From: an uncultured Lachnospiraceae bacterium
GTDB taxonomy: Bacteria; Bacillota; Clostridia; Lachnospirales; Lachnospiraceae
DNA length: 64,000 nucleotides
NCBI GenBank assembly: GCA_910588125.1
Contig: CAJUPI010000002.1
Location: 62,001 to 126,000, forward strand
Direction: 5' to 3'
Position 1 is the first letter of the stretch, and each line of letters begins with the position of its first letter. A model generated the notes under the pieces. It worked only from the letters and a program-made list of their open reading frames with translations, had not been told where the DNA came from and searched no databases. Below, piece by piece: positions 32,956-40,720 of the stretch. A program made the translations under genes and the position numbers.

Positions 32956-34413
32956 CTATTCCCTGCCGCTCCAGCAGTAGGTGCAGAGCGAACTTGCCGG
33001 AAGGCCGATCGATTCGATCAGATCGTCTAAGCGATGGAATTTGAGGGAGGTAAAGTTTAAGCGTTTGCGGATTTCTTCTACCATCTCCTGATAATTCCGG
33101 CTGTCCGGATCAGCGTAGTCGGCCAAAAGCTCAGGAGTGACTGCATCGCCTTCTCGTTCCCGGATAATCCGGCGGGTGATCAGATCCAGATCGGAATTGG
33201 AGCGGGAGAAGTTTAAATATTTGCAGCCAAAAAGCAACGGCGGGCAAGCCGGACGGATATGAACCTCCTTAGCGCCGCTTTGATACAAAAATTCCGTAGT
33301 TTCACCGAGTTGAGTGCCGCGGACGATAGAATCGTCGATCAGCAGCAGGCTTTTGCCGTGAATCAGGGCGTCCACCGGGATTAGTTTCATTTTGGCGATC
33401 AGATTTCGCTGGCTTTGGTTCTGCGGCATAAAGGAGCGGGGCCAGGTGGGTGTATATTTGATGAAAGGACGGGCAAAGGGAATGCCGGATTCATTGGCAT
33501 AGCCGATGGCGTGAGCAATTCCGGAATCCGGAACGCCGGCAACGATATCCGGACGGATGGAATCGCCGGTGCTGGCAGGGCAGCCCAAACAATGTTTACC
33601 CTCGCAGCCAAAATCACGCCGGGCCAGGATCTCACCGCAGCGATAGCGCATCTCTTCCACGTTGACGCCTTCGTAGCTGGAGGTGGGATAACCGTAGTAA
33701 ACCCAGAGGAAGGAGCAGATTTTCATTTCCTTCCGGGGCTGGCTTAAGGATTGAATGCCGGAGGCGTTTATGAGGGCGATCTCGCCGGGGCCTAACTCTG
33801 TACAGTCATGATATCCCAGATTGATGTAGGCAAAGCTCTCAAAGGAAACGCAATAGGCGTCGTCCTTCCTGCCGATCACTACCGGAGTGCGCCCATAGCG
33901 GTCACGGGAGGCGTAGATCCCTTCAGGAGTAAGAAGCAGAATGGTCATGGAACCCTCGATCTTTTCCTGTGCATAGAGAAGCCCTTCTACCAGGCTTTGC
34001 TTCTGGTTGATGATGGAGGCAGTCAGTTCGGTGGCGTTGATCCGTCCGCCGGACATTTCCATGAAATGAATGTGGCCGTTCTCAAATGCCTGGTGAATCA
34101 GTTCTTCTTCGTTATTGATCTTGCCGACAGTGACGATGGCGTAGCTGCCGAGATGAGACTGAATCAATAACGGCTGCGGTTCATTGTCTGAGATGGAGCC
34201 GATGCCGGAGTTGCCGGTGAGCTCTTCCACATCGCGCTCAAATTTCGTACGGAATGGAGAATTTTCTATATTGTGAATGCTTCGTTGAAAGCCATTGGCG
34301 CCGTAGACAGCCATGCCGCCCCGGCGGGTTCCTAAGTGGGAATGATAATCGGTTCCGAAAAAGAGATCCATGACGCAGTCTTGTTTTGATGTAACGCCAA
34401 AAAATCCACCCAT
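32956..34413 (-). CDS. PurF-like amidophosphoribosyltransferase paralogue lacking the glutaminase cysteine
   Basis: A 485-residue protein related to glutamine PRPP amidotransferase (PurF), which starts purine synthesis. The PRPP motif LLLIDDSIVRGTQLGET is intact. The Fe-S cysteines seem present: Cys in KICSFLWVYY, Cys in PACPPLLFGCKY and the pair CTYCWSG at the C-terminus. The N-terminal glutaminase domain begins MGGFFG instead of MCGI/VG, so the catalytic Cys2 nucleophile is Gly, although DYHSHLGTRRGGMA and later glutaminase segments remain. ATG 34413 follows GGGAGG on the minus strand and gives this start. The enzyme may use free ammonia, or have a regulatory or different role. It is monocistronic, divergent from a DUF1266 membrane protein. 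Confidence 0.85.
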   Translation of the reverse strand: MGGFFGVTSKQDCVMDLFFGTDYHSHLGTRRGGMAVYGANGFQRSIHNIENSPFRTKFERDVEELTGNSGIGSISDNEPQPLLIQSHLGSYAIVTVGKINNEEELIHQAFENGHIHFMEMSGGRINATELTASIINQKQSLVEGLLYAQEKIEGSMTILLLTPEGIYASRDRYGRTPVVIGRKDDAYCVSFESFAYINLGYHDCTELGPGEIALINASGIQSLSQPRKEMKICSFLWVYYGYPTSSYEGVNVEEMRYRCGEILARRDFGCEGKHCLGCPASTGDSIRPDIVAGVPDSGIAHAIGYANESGIPFARPFIKYTPTWPRSFMPQNQSQRNLIAKMKLIPVDALIHGKSLLLIDDSIVRGTQLGETTEFLYQSGAKEVHIRPACPPLLFGCKYLNFSRSNSDLDLITRRIIREREGDAVTPELLADYADPDSRNYQEMVEEIRKRLNFTSLKFHRLDDLIESIGLPASSLCTYCWSGRE

Positions 34414-34523
34414 TTTGTGAGTCCTCCCAGTGATGGTATTTATATAAAAGTGTAACATATAAGATATGGGTAAGACAATCGTTAGATTTATTAAAAATTC
34501 TTATAAAAAGGAGAAGCAGTAAA

Positions 34524-35816
34524 ATGGCAGTTACAAGAGTCTATATCAGGCATAGTACTACCAGGGAGAAGGTTTTGGCAATCGGGCTGCTGGCAGTTAT
34601 TGGTCTGTTGGGAGTTCTGGGTTTTGCAGTCATCGGGCCTGCAGTTTACCGTATGGAGGCGGCCAGGATTGATGTGTCTCCCGGCAGTATTGGCAGTGTA
34701 GCAGATGGGAGCGTTCCGGTAGTAACTACATTGCAGGAAATAGAGAGCGGAGATGCGTTTGTGCTGAAGAATGAGGAATTTGGTGACTGGAGAAGAACTG
34801 CCGGACAAATGATAGGTGACACTTATTACAACAAGATTACCCTGGAGGATGGGACGGTGGTTGCCGCCAGGATTCATTTTGAGGCGCAGACAGAGGAATT
34901 TGTCCTGGAAGAAGGAGCTATCACCAGGAACTTTGATCATGCCATTGTTACTTATCCTGTCGGTATATTGAGGCCATGGCCGGAGGAAGCCCGGGATATG
35001 GCAGAGACAGCCGATTGGATTACTTATAAGGACGGATATCTGGATATGGAAGGGGATTTCGGTGTGGAATTGCCGGATTCCAGAAAGCTGAAACAAGAAT
35101 GGATGCTGAAAATGATGGCAATCGGGCTGGTGGCGGGCCTTACTTTTAGTGTATTGACTGATTGGTGTCTGAAGCGGAGAGAGGAACAGGCTTCCATACC
35201 CCAGACGGAGCAGGAACGATGGATATTGGGGACCTATGCGAACTGGGCACAGCATTTCGGACAGTTGAATCATAAGGGAAGGCTGGCGGTACCCAACACA
35301 GCCGCCAGCCCTCTCTATTTGGGAGGACGTCCCAAGGATGAGGACAGCAGAAAGCTGACGATCCAGGTGCTCAAAGAAGATTGGGATATCAATAACCGTG
35401 AGGATTTGTTGGATACGGTAGAGTATATGAGCAGGGGAACGGGATTCTGGGACTGTAACACCCAGTATGACCGGGCATGGGAGCTTTGCCGCTCGAATCA
35501 ATTGCTGGGTATGGGCTATATCGCCGGTTGGCTGACAAAGAAGGAAATGATCGAACGATCTTGTGTTGTGGGAAATATTATACAAAGGGTATTTCAGGAC
35601 TGGGAAGAACTGGCGGAGAGTTATCTGGAGGCATATACAAGATGGCGTGTAGGGCAGTTTGGCCAGCAGGCAGAGGCAGCGGTAGAGATGCGCCGGCGGA
35701 TTCAGCAGAACCTCTACAGCCGCAAGGACAGTCCTTATCGTCTACCCTGGATGCTTCCGCTTGGCATGGACAGTGAACGGATGGAGCGGGTGAAAGAGAA
35801 GACAGGGGAGGTATAG
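34524..35816 (+). CDS. Two-helix membrane protein with a C-terminal DUF1266 domain
   Basis: A 430-residue protein of unknown function. A first membrane segment (about residues 18-40, VLAIGLLAVIGLLGVLGFAV) is followed by an extracytoplasmic domain of ~150 residues, a second membrane segment (about 193-212, MAIGLVAGLTFSVLTDW) and a cytoplasmic domain. The latter has the DUF1266 pattern: RWILGTYANWAQHFGQLNH, then VLKEDWDINNREDLLDTVEY and AWELCRSNQLLGMGYIAGWL. DUF1266 proteins (for example YbeU/YbeR of E. coli) have no established biochemical role. RBS AAAAAGGAG precedes ATG 34524. It is divergent from the PurF-like gene and upstream of the his promoter. Confidence 0.7.
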   Translation: MAVTRVYIRHSTTREKVLAIGLLAVIGLLGVLGFAVIGPAVYRMEAARIDVSPGSIGSVADGSVPVVTTLQEIESGDAFVLKNEEFGDWRRTAGQMIGDTYYNKITLEDGTVVAARIHFEAQTEEFVLEEGAITRNFDHAIVTYPVGILRPWPEEARDMAETADWITYKDGYLDMEGDFGVELPDSRKLKQEWMLKMMAIGLVAGLTFSVLTDWCLKRREEQASIPQTEQERWILGTYANWAQHFGQLNHKGRLAVPNTAASPLYLGGRPKDEDSRKLTIQVLKEDWDINNREDLLDTVEYMSRGTGFWDCNTQYDRAWELCRSNQLLGMGYIAGWLTKKEMIERSCVVGNIIQRVFQDWEELAESYLEAYTRWRVGQFGQQAEAAVEMRRRIQQNLYSRKDSPYRLPWMLPLGMDSERMERVKEKTGEV

Positions 35817-35852
35817 CAGTATTATTTTGTTAAATGAATCAGGAACCAGAGA

Positions 35853-35925
35853 TTGACAAGGAGAGCATATTATTCTATAATCGGAGGATGCGTTGTCAAA
35901 TTATCACTTTACCATGCAAAAGTGA
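35853..35925 (+). promoter_or_regulatory. Consensus promoter and leader hairpin of the his operon
   Basis: TTGACA at 35853-35858 and TATAAT at 35876-35881 with a 17-base spacer form a perfect sigma-A consensus, 36 bases after the preceding gene. Just downstream, TCACTTT at 35904-35910 and AAAGTGA at 35919-35925 form an inverted repeat around eight bases; TTGTCA (35893-35898) and TGACAA (35923-35928) give an alternative pairing. This may be an operator over the transcription start or an early leader hairpin. No T-box signature was found in the ~70-base leader. Confidence 0.75.
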
Positions 35926-35956
35926 CAATAAAACTTTAGAGAAAGTTGGGAAGAGA

Positions 35957-37228
35957 ATGAGCAGGCAGTTATTACACACCCCAGAAGGAGTCCGGGATAT
36001 TTACGCTGAAGAATGCGCCAGAAAAATGGCTGTTCAGGATAAGATTCAAAAAATATTTTATTTGTATGGTTATCAGAATATAGAAACTCCTACCTATGAA
36101 TTTTTTGATATCTTTAAGAAGGAGCGGGGAAGCGCTGGCACCAGGGAAATGTATAAGTTTTTTGACCGGGAGAATAACACTTTGGTACTGCGTCCGGACA
36201 TGACACCGCCGATTGCCCGCTGCGTGGCAAAATATTTTATGGATGAGACAGGGCCTCTGCGGTTGTGCTATCTGGGACAGACTTATCTGAACGGAGCCAG
36301 TTACCAGGGAAGGCTCAATGAGACAACCCAGACCGGCGCTGAGCTTATTGGAGATGATTCCAGCGATGGAGATGCCGAAATGATTGCCATGGTGATCGAT
36401 GCTTTGAGATCCACGGGTTTGCAGGAATTCCAGGTAGAGCTGGGACAAGTGGAATTTTACCGGGGGCTGGTGGAAGAAGCGGGTATGGATGAAGAGACCT
36501 GCAGCCAGCTCCAGGAACTGATTGAAAATAAGAATTATTTTGGCGTTGAAGAACTTTTGACGGAACAGACCATGTCCGAGAATCAAAAGCAGGTGTTTTT
36601 AAAGCTGCCGGAATTGTTTGGAGATATAGAGAAGATTCGCCTGGCCAGAAGCATGACTACCAACAAACGTTCTCTCCGGGCCATCGATCGGCTGGAACGG
36701 GTGCAGGAGATTCTTGACAGCTATGGATTGGGGGATTATGTATCTTATGATCTGGGGATGCTGAGTAAGTATTCTTATTATACCGGGATTATTTTTAAGG
36801 CATATACCTACGGCACCGGCGAATATCTGGTGACCGGCGGACGGTATGACAAGCTTCTGGTGCAGTTTGGGAAGGATACTCCGGCAGTAGGCTTTGCCAT
36901 TGTGGTAGACCGGCTGATGCAGGCTCTTTCCCGCCAGAGGATCGTGACAAAGGTAGAGCGGGTGGAACAGATCGTGCTGTATGAGCCGGGAGCCCGGACA
37001 AGGGCAGTGGGACTGGCGAAGCATTTTCGGGCACAAGGCCAGGCCGTGCAATTGATTCGCAGGCCATCAGAACGGTCGGTGACCGATTATGTGTCTTATG
37101 CCAGGCAGCACCGGATGAGGACGCTTTTATATTTGACAAAAGGCCAGGTGACAGAATACCAGGTGGAGAGCGGACAGATGGAGACGAAAAATTGGGAAGA
37201 GTATGGGAAAAAGGGAGGAATGGAATGA
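35957..37228 (+). CDS. hisZ: ATP phosphoribosyltransferase regulatory subunit HisZ
   Basis: A 423-residue paralogue of histidyl-tRNA synthetase that activates short-form HisG in the first step of histidine synthesis. The start LLHTPEGVRDIYAEECARKM, the motif LRPDMTPPIARCVAKYF (class II motif 2-like region altered from HisRS) and the histidine-binding-type segment YYTGIIFKAYTYGTGEYLV identify it. The active-site GGRYD is present as TGGRYDKLL. ATG 35957 is chosen as family-like; the open frame upstream runs through the promoter and is not coding. The C-terminal ~100 residues resemble an anticodon-binding-like domain. The stop overlaps hisG (ATGA). Confidence 0.93.
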   Translation: MSRQLLHTPEGVRDIYAEECARKMAVQDKIQKIFYLYGYQNIETPTYEFFDIFKKERGSAGTREMYKFFDRENNTLVLRPDMTPPIARCVAKYFMDETGPLRLCYLGQTYLNGASYQGRLNETTQTGAELIGDDSSDGDAEMIAMVIDALRSTGLQEFQVELGQVEFYRGLVEEAGMDEETCSQLQELIENKNYFGVEELLTEQTMSENQKQVFLKLPELFGDIEKIRLARSMTTNKRSLRAIDRLERVQEILDSYGLGDYVSYDLGMLSKYSYYTGIIFKAYTYGTGEYLVTGGRYDKLLVQFGKDTPAVGFAIVVDRLMQALSRQRIVTKVERVEQIVLYEPGARTRAVGLAKHFRAQGQAVQLIRRPSERSVTDYVSYARQHRMRTLLYLTKGQVTEYQVESGQMETKNWEEYGKKGGME

Positions 37229-37875
37229 GATATCTGACCTTTGCCCTTGCCAAGGGCAGACTGGCAAACAAATCTTTGGAGATGTTTGAAAAAATCGGCA
37301 TTACCTGCGAGGAAATGAAGGATAAAAATTCCAGAAAGCTGATTTTCACCAATGAGGAGCTGAAAATGCGGTTTTTTCTGGCTAAAGCGAATGATGTGCC
37401 GACCTATGTAGAATATGGTGCCGCCGATATCGGAATTGTGGGCAAGGATACGATCTTGGAAGAGGGGCGGAAGCTATATGAGGTATTGGATCTGGGAATT
37501 GGACGCTGCCGGATGTGTGTGTGTGGGCCAGAACCGGCAAGCGAATATCTGAAACATCATGAGCTGATTCGGGTGGCAACCAAATATCCGTCTATCGCCA
37601 AGGATTATTTTTATAATAAAAAGCATCAGACAGTGGAAATTATCAAGCTGAACGGCTCTATCGAGCTGGCGCCGATTGTGGGGCTGGCAGAGGTTATTGT
37701 GGATATTGTGGAGACGGGGTCTACATTGCGGGAGAATGGCTTGGCGGTGTTGGAGGAAGTTTGTCCGTTGTCTGCCCGGATGGTAGTGAATCAGGTGAGC
37801 ATGAAGCGGGAAAACGAGCGGATTACCGAGATGATACGAGATATGAAAAGGCTGGTACAGGAAAGCAGTGAATGA
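37225..37875 (+). CDS. hisG: ATP phosphoribosyltransferase, short form
   Basis: A 216-residue enzyme that condenses ATP and PRPP to phosphoribosyl-ATP, the committed step of histidine synthesis. It has the short form without the C-terminal regulatory domain, matching the presence of hisZ. Motifs: LTFALAKGRLANKSLEMF, VEYGAADIGIVGKDTI and the PRPP-binding loop IVDIVETGSTLRENGL. ATG 37225 overlaps the hisZ stop by four bases with GGGAGGA (37213-37219) upstream. Feedback inhibition by histidine would act through the HisG-HisZ complex. Confidence 0.96.
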   Translation: MRYLTFALAKGRLANKSLEMFEKIGITCEEMKDKNSRKLIFTNEELKMRFFLAKANDVPTYVEYGAADIGIVGKDTILEEGRKLYEVLDLGIGRCRMCVCGPEPASEYLKHHELIRVATKYPSIAKDYFYNKKHQTVEIIKLNGSIELAPIVGLAEVIVDIVETGSTLRENGLAVLEEVCPLSARMVVNQVSMKRENERITEMIRDMKRLVQESSE

Positions 37876-37929
37876 CAGGGGTTCAGACAAAGCGTTGGCG
37901 GGCGTGTCAGACAGAGAACGGAGGAGAAA

Positions 37930-39222
37930 ATGAGAATTGTCAAACTGAATGAGCAAAGCAGGCAGGATATCCTTGCCAGCTTATTGAAGCGGGATCCTAA
38001 CAATTACAGTGGCTATGAGGACCGGGTGCGGGAGATCGTGGAGAATGTGAAGAACCGCCGGGACGAGGCGCTTTTTGAGTATACGGAGAAATTTGACGGT
38101 GTGGAGTTGACGGCGGATAAGATTCGGGTAACGGAGGAGGAGATTTCAGAGGCGCTTTCGCTGGTGGAGCCGTCTTTACTTTCCGTGATGAAAAAATCCA
38201 TGAAGAATATCCGGGAATATCATGAGAAGCAAAAGCAGTACAGTTGGTTTGACAGCCGGCCGGATGGCGTAATACTGGGGCAGAAGGTGACGCCCCTGGC
38301 CAGTGTGGGGGTGTATGTGCCTGGAGGGAAGGCGGCTTATCCATCCTCAGTACTTATGAATATCATTCCGGCCAAGGTGGCGGGAGTGGAGCGGATTGTG
38401 ATGGTGACGCCGCCGGGAAAAGACGGCAAAGTGAATCCGGTGACATTGGCGGCGGCGCATCTGGCTGGAGCGACGGAAAGCTATAAGGCAGGCGGGGCCC
38501 AGGCGATTGCGGCCCTGGCTTTTGGAACAGAATCGATTCCGCGGGTGGACAAAATTGCCGGGCCGGGCAATATTTTTGTAGCTTTGGCGAAAAAGGCAGT
38601 TTACGGACATGTGAGTATTGACAGCATTGCCGGGCCGAGCGAGATTCTGGTGCTTGCTGATGACAGCGCGAATCCTCGGTATGTGGCGGCAGATCTGCTG
38701 TCTCAGGCAGAGCATGATGAACTGGCCAGTGCAATCCTGGTTACTACCAGCATGGAGCTGGCAAAGAAGGTTTCAACAGAGGTGGAAAGATTTTTGGAGC
38801 AGCTTTCCCGGCAGGAGATTCTTAAGAAGTCCTTAGAGAATTATGGCTATATCCTGGTGGCGGATTCTATGGCGGATGCCATTGAAACGGCCAATCAGAT
38901 TGCCTCGGAGCATTTGGAGATTGTGACCCGCAATCCTTTTGAGGTGATGACGAAGATTCGGAATGCCGGGGCGATTTTTCTGGGTGAATACAGCTCGGAG
39001 CCCTTGGGCGATTATTTTGCAGGCCCTAACCATGTGCTTCCCACCAACGGGACGGCAAAGTTTTTCTCACCGCTGGGAGTGGATGATTATGTAAAGAAAT
39101 CCAGCGTTATTTACTATTCCAGGGAGGCTCTTAAGCCGGTTCACAAGGATATTGAGACATTTGCCCGGGCGGAGGGGTTGACGGCCCACGCCAATTCCAT
39201 CCGGGTGCGGTTTGAGGAGTAG
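37930..39222 (+). CDS. hisD: Histidinol dehydrogenase
   Basis: A 430-residue NAD- and zinc-dependent enzyme for the last two oxidations, histidinol to histidine. Family signatures: VYVPGGKAAYPSSVLM, IDSIAGPSEILVLAD (signature region), QAEHDELASAILVT with the metal-site His, and NHVLPTNGTAKFFSPLGVDD. Length is normal. It follows hisG after 54 bases with GGAG upstream of ATG 37930, in the same operon. Confidence 0.96.
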   Translation: MRIVKLNEQSRQDILASLLKRDPNNYSGYEDRVREIVENVKNRRDEALFEYTEKFDGVELTADKIRVTEEEISEALSLVEPSLLSVMKKSMKNIREYHEKQKQYSWFDSRPDGVILGQKVTPLASVGVYVPGGKAAYPSSVLMNIIPAKVAGVERIVMVTPPGKDGKVNPVTLAAAHLAGATESYKAGGAQAIAALAFGTESIPRVDKIAGPGNIFVALAKKAVYGHVSIDSIAGPSEILVLADDSANPRYVAADLLSQAEHDELASAILVTTSMELAKKVSTEVERFLEQLSRQEILKKSLENYGYILVADSMADAIETANQIASEHLEIVTRNPFEVMTKIRNAGAIFLGEYSSEPLGDYFAGPNHVLPTNGTAKFFSPLGVDDYVKKSSVIYYSREALKPVHKDIETFARAEGLTAHANSIRVRFEE

Positions 39223-39275
39223 GCAGTTAAAAGAACAGAGACGACGGACAGATAAAAAAGCCGGGAGGGATTTTT

Positions 39276-39881
39276 ATGGAAAAAGGATGGAAAGAAGGAA
39301 GAATTGCTGCGATCACCAGAACAACCAGGGAGACGGACATTTCCCTGACTCTGAATCTGGATGGGAGCGGACGGGCGCAGATTGATACCGGAATCGGCTT
39401 TTTTGATCATATGCTTCATGGATTTGCCCGTCATGGCCTGTTCGATCTGACCGTGAAGGTGAAAGGGGATCTGGAGGTGGATACGCATCATACCATTGAG
39501 GATACGGGGATTGTGCTGGGAAATGCCATCCGTCAGGCAGTGGGGGACAAGGCGGGGATTGTACGCTATGGTTCCCGGATCCTTCCGATGGATGAGGCGC
39601 TGATACTCTGTGCTTTGGACTTGTGCGGCCGGCCTTATCTGGTCTACGATTTGACCTTGGACCGGGAAAAGGTAGGGGATTTGGAGACAGAGATGATACG
39701 GGAGTTTTTCTATGCAGTTTCTTACGGGGCAACGATGAACCTGCATATCAAACAGCTGGCCGGGAGAAATAACCACCATATTATTGAAGGGGCCTTTAAA
39801 GCATTTGCCAAGGCGTTGGACGAGGCTGTCCGGCAGGATGAGCGAATCAGCGGAGTGTTGTCGACAAAAGGCAGCCTGTAG
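39276..39881 (+). CDS. hisB: Imidazoleglycerol-phosphate dehydratase
   Basis: A 201-residue manganese-dependent dehydratase for step six of histidine synthesis, here a single-domain enzyme without the histidinol-phosphatase domain of enterobacterial HisB. The two His-rich motifs are TGIGFFDHMLHGFARHG with DTHHTIEDTGIVLG, and the repeat LHIKQLAGRNNHHIIEGAFKA is shown in the second half. GGGAGGG lies upstream of the ATG. Position in the operon between hisD and hisA is normal for Clostridia. Confidence 0.96.
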   Translation: MEKGWKEGRIAAITRTTRETDISLTLNLDGSGRAQIDTGIGFFDHMLHGFARHGLFDLTVKVKGDLEVDTHHTIEDTGIVLGNAIRQAVGDKAGIVRYGSRILPMDEALILCALDLCGRPYLVYDLTLDREKVGDLETEMIREFFYAVSYGATMNLHIKQLAGRNNHHIIEGAFKAFAKALDEAVRQDERISGVLSTKGSL

Positions 39882-39928
39882 AAAACTATAAAAGAACAAA
39901 AAAACGAGGCAGAGAAGGAGCACATATT

Positions 39929-40663
39929 ATGCAGCTATATCCGGCAATTGACATGAAAAACGGCAAATGCGTCCGTCTGACACAGGGAGCTTTTGATAAT
40001 GTAAAGGTGTATGGGGACAATCCGGCAGACATGGCAGGACTATGGGCCGGACAGGGGGCATCATTCCTTCATCTGGTGGATTTGGACGGGGCTTTGGCCG
40101 GCCGGTCGGTAAATGAGAGCGCGATTCGGGCCATTGTGGAGCAGGTAAATATACCCGTGGAGCTGGGCGGCGGCCTCCGCAGTGCAGCGGCAGTCCGGCA
40201 TATGCTGGATTTGGGAGTAAGCCGCTGTATTATCGGGACCAAGGCGGCAGAGCGGCCGGAGTTTATCAGAGAGCTGGTAGAGGAGTTTGGACCGGAAAAA
40301 ATCGTGGCCGGAGTGGATGCGAAAGACGGTATGGTGGCTGTGGACGGTTGGGAGCGGACCAGTGAGATGACGGCGATAGCGCTGTGTTTGAAGATGAAAG
40401 AATACGGAGTACGGCATATTGTTTACACAGATATTTCCCGCGATGGCATGTTGTCCGGCCCTAATGTGCCTTATACCAAAATGCTTGCCAAAGAAACCGG
40501 CCTGGATGTGATCGCGTCCGGTGGGGTATCTTCGATGGAGGATTTGGAAAACCTTTATGAAAACGGTATCCAGGGGGTGATTATCGGGAAGGCATTATAT
40601 GAGAAGCGGATTTATCTGCCAGAGGCAATTGCGCGATATGAGAGAATAAAAAATGATAAATAA
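39929..40663 (+). CDS. hisA: ProFAR isomerase HisA
   Basis: A 244-residue (beta-alpha)8-barrel isomerase for step four. The catalytic Asp8 is in LYPAIDMKNGKCVRL and the second catalytic Asp in YTDISRDGMLSGPN; the phosphate sites read VELGGGLRSAAAV and IASGGVSSMEDL. RBS GAAGGAG precedes ATG 39929. hisF and hisH, which normally flank hisA, are not present; the next gene instead carries a HisF-like domain fused to HisIE. Confidence 0.95.
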   Translation: MQLYPAIDMKNGKCVRLTQGAFDNVKVYGDNPADMAGLWAGQGASFLHLVDLDGALAGRSVNESAIRAIVEQVNIPVELGGGLRSAAAVRHMLDLGVSRCIIGTKAAERPEFIRELVEEFGPEKIVAGVDAKDGMVAVDGWERTSEMTAIALCLKMKEYGVRHIVYTDISRDGMLSGPNVPYTKMLAKETGLDVIASGGVSSMEDLENLYENGIQGVIIGKALYEKRIYLPEAIARYERIKNDK

Positions 40664-40720
40664 ATAGTTGTTATTTACAGAAAACAAAGGATTTAGCAGC
40701 AAACAAGGAGGAGGGAGACG

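Noticed and set aside
34491..35585. Open frame of 364 codons antisense to the DUF1266 membrane protein gene
   Set aside because: The plus-strand gene has a ribosome-binding site, two membrane segments and a family pattern; the antisense frame has none of these.
35834..35956. Upstream extension of hisZ
   Set aside because: The extra 41 codons overlap a perfect consensus promoter; the family start is at 35957.
35882..35956. T-box riboswitch before the his operon
   Set aside because: The leader is only about 70 bases and lacks the T-box sequence and specifier stem; only a small inverted repeat is present.
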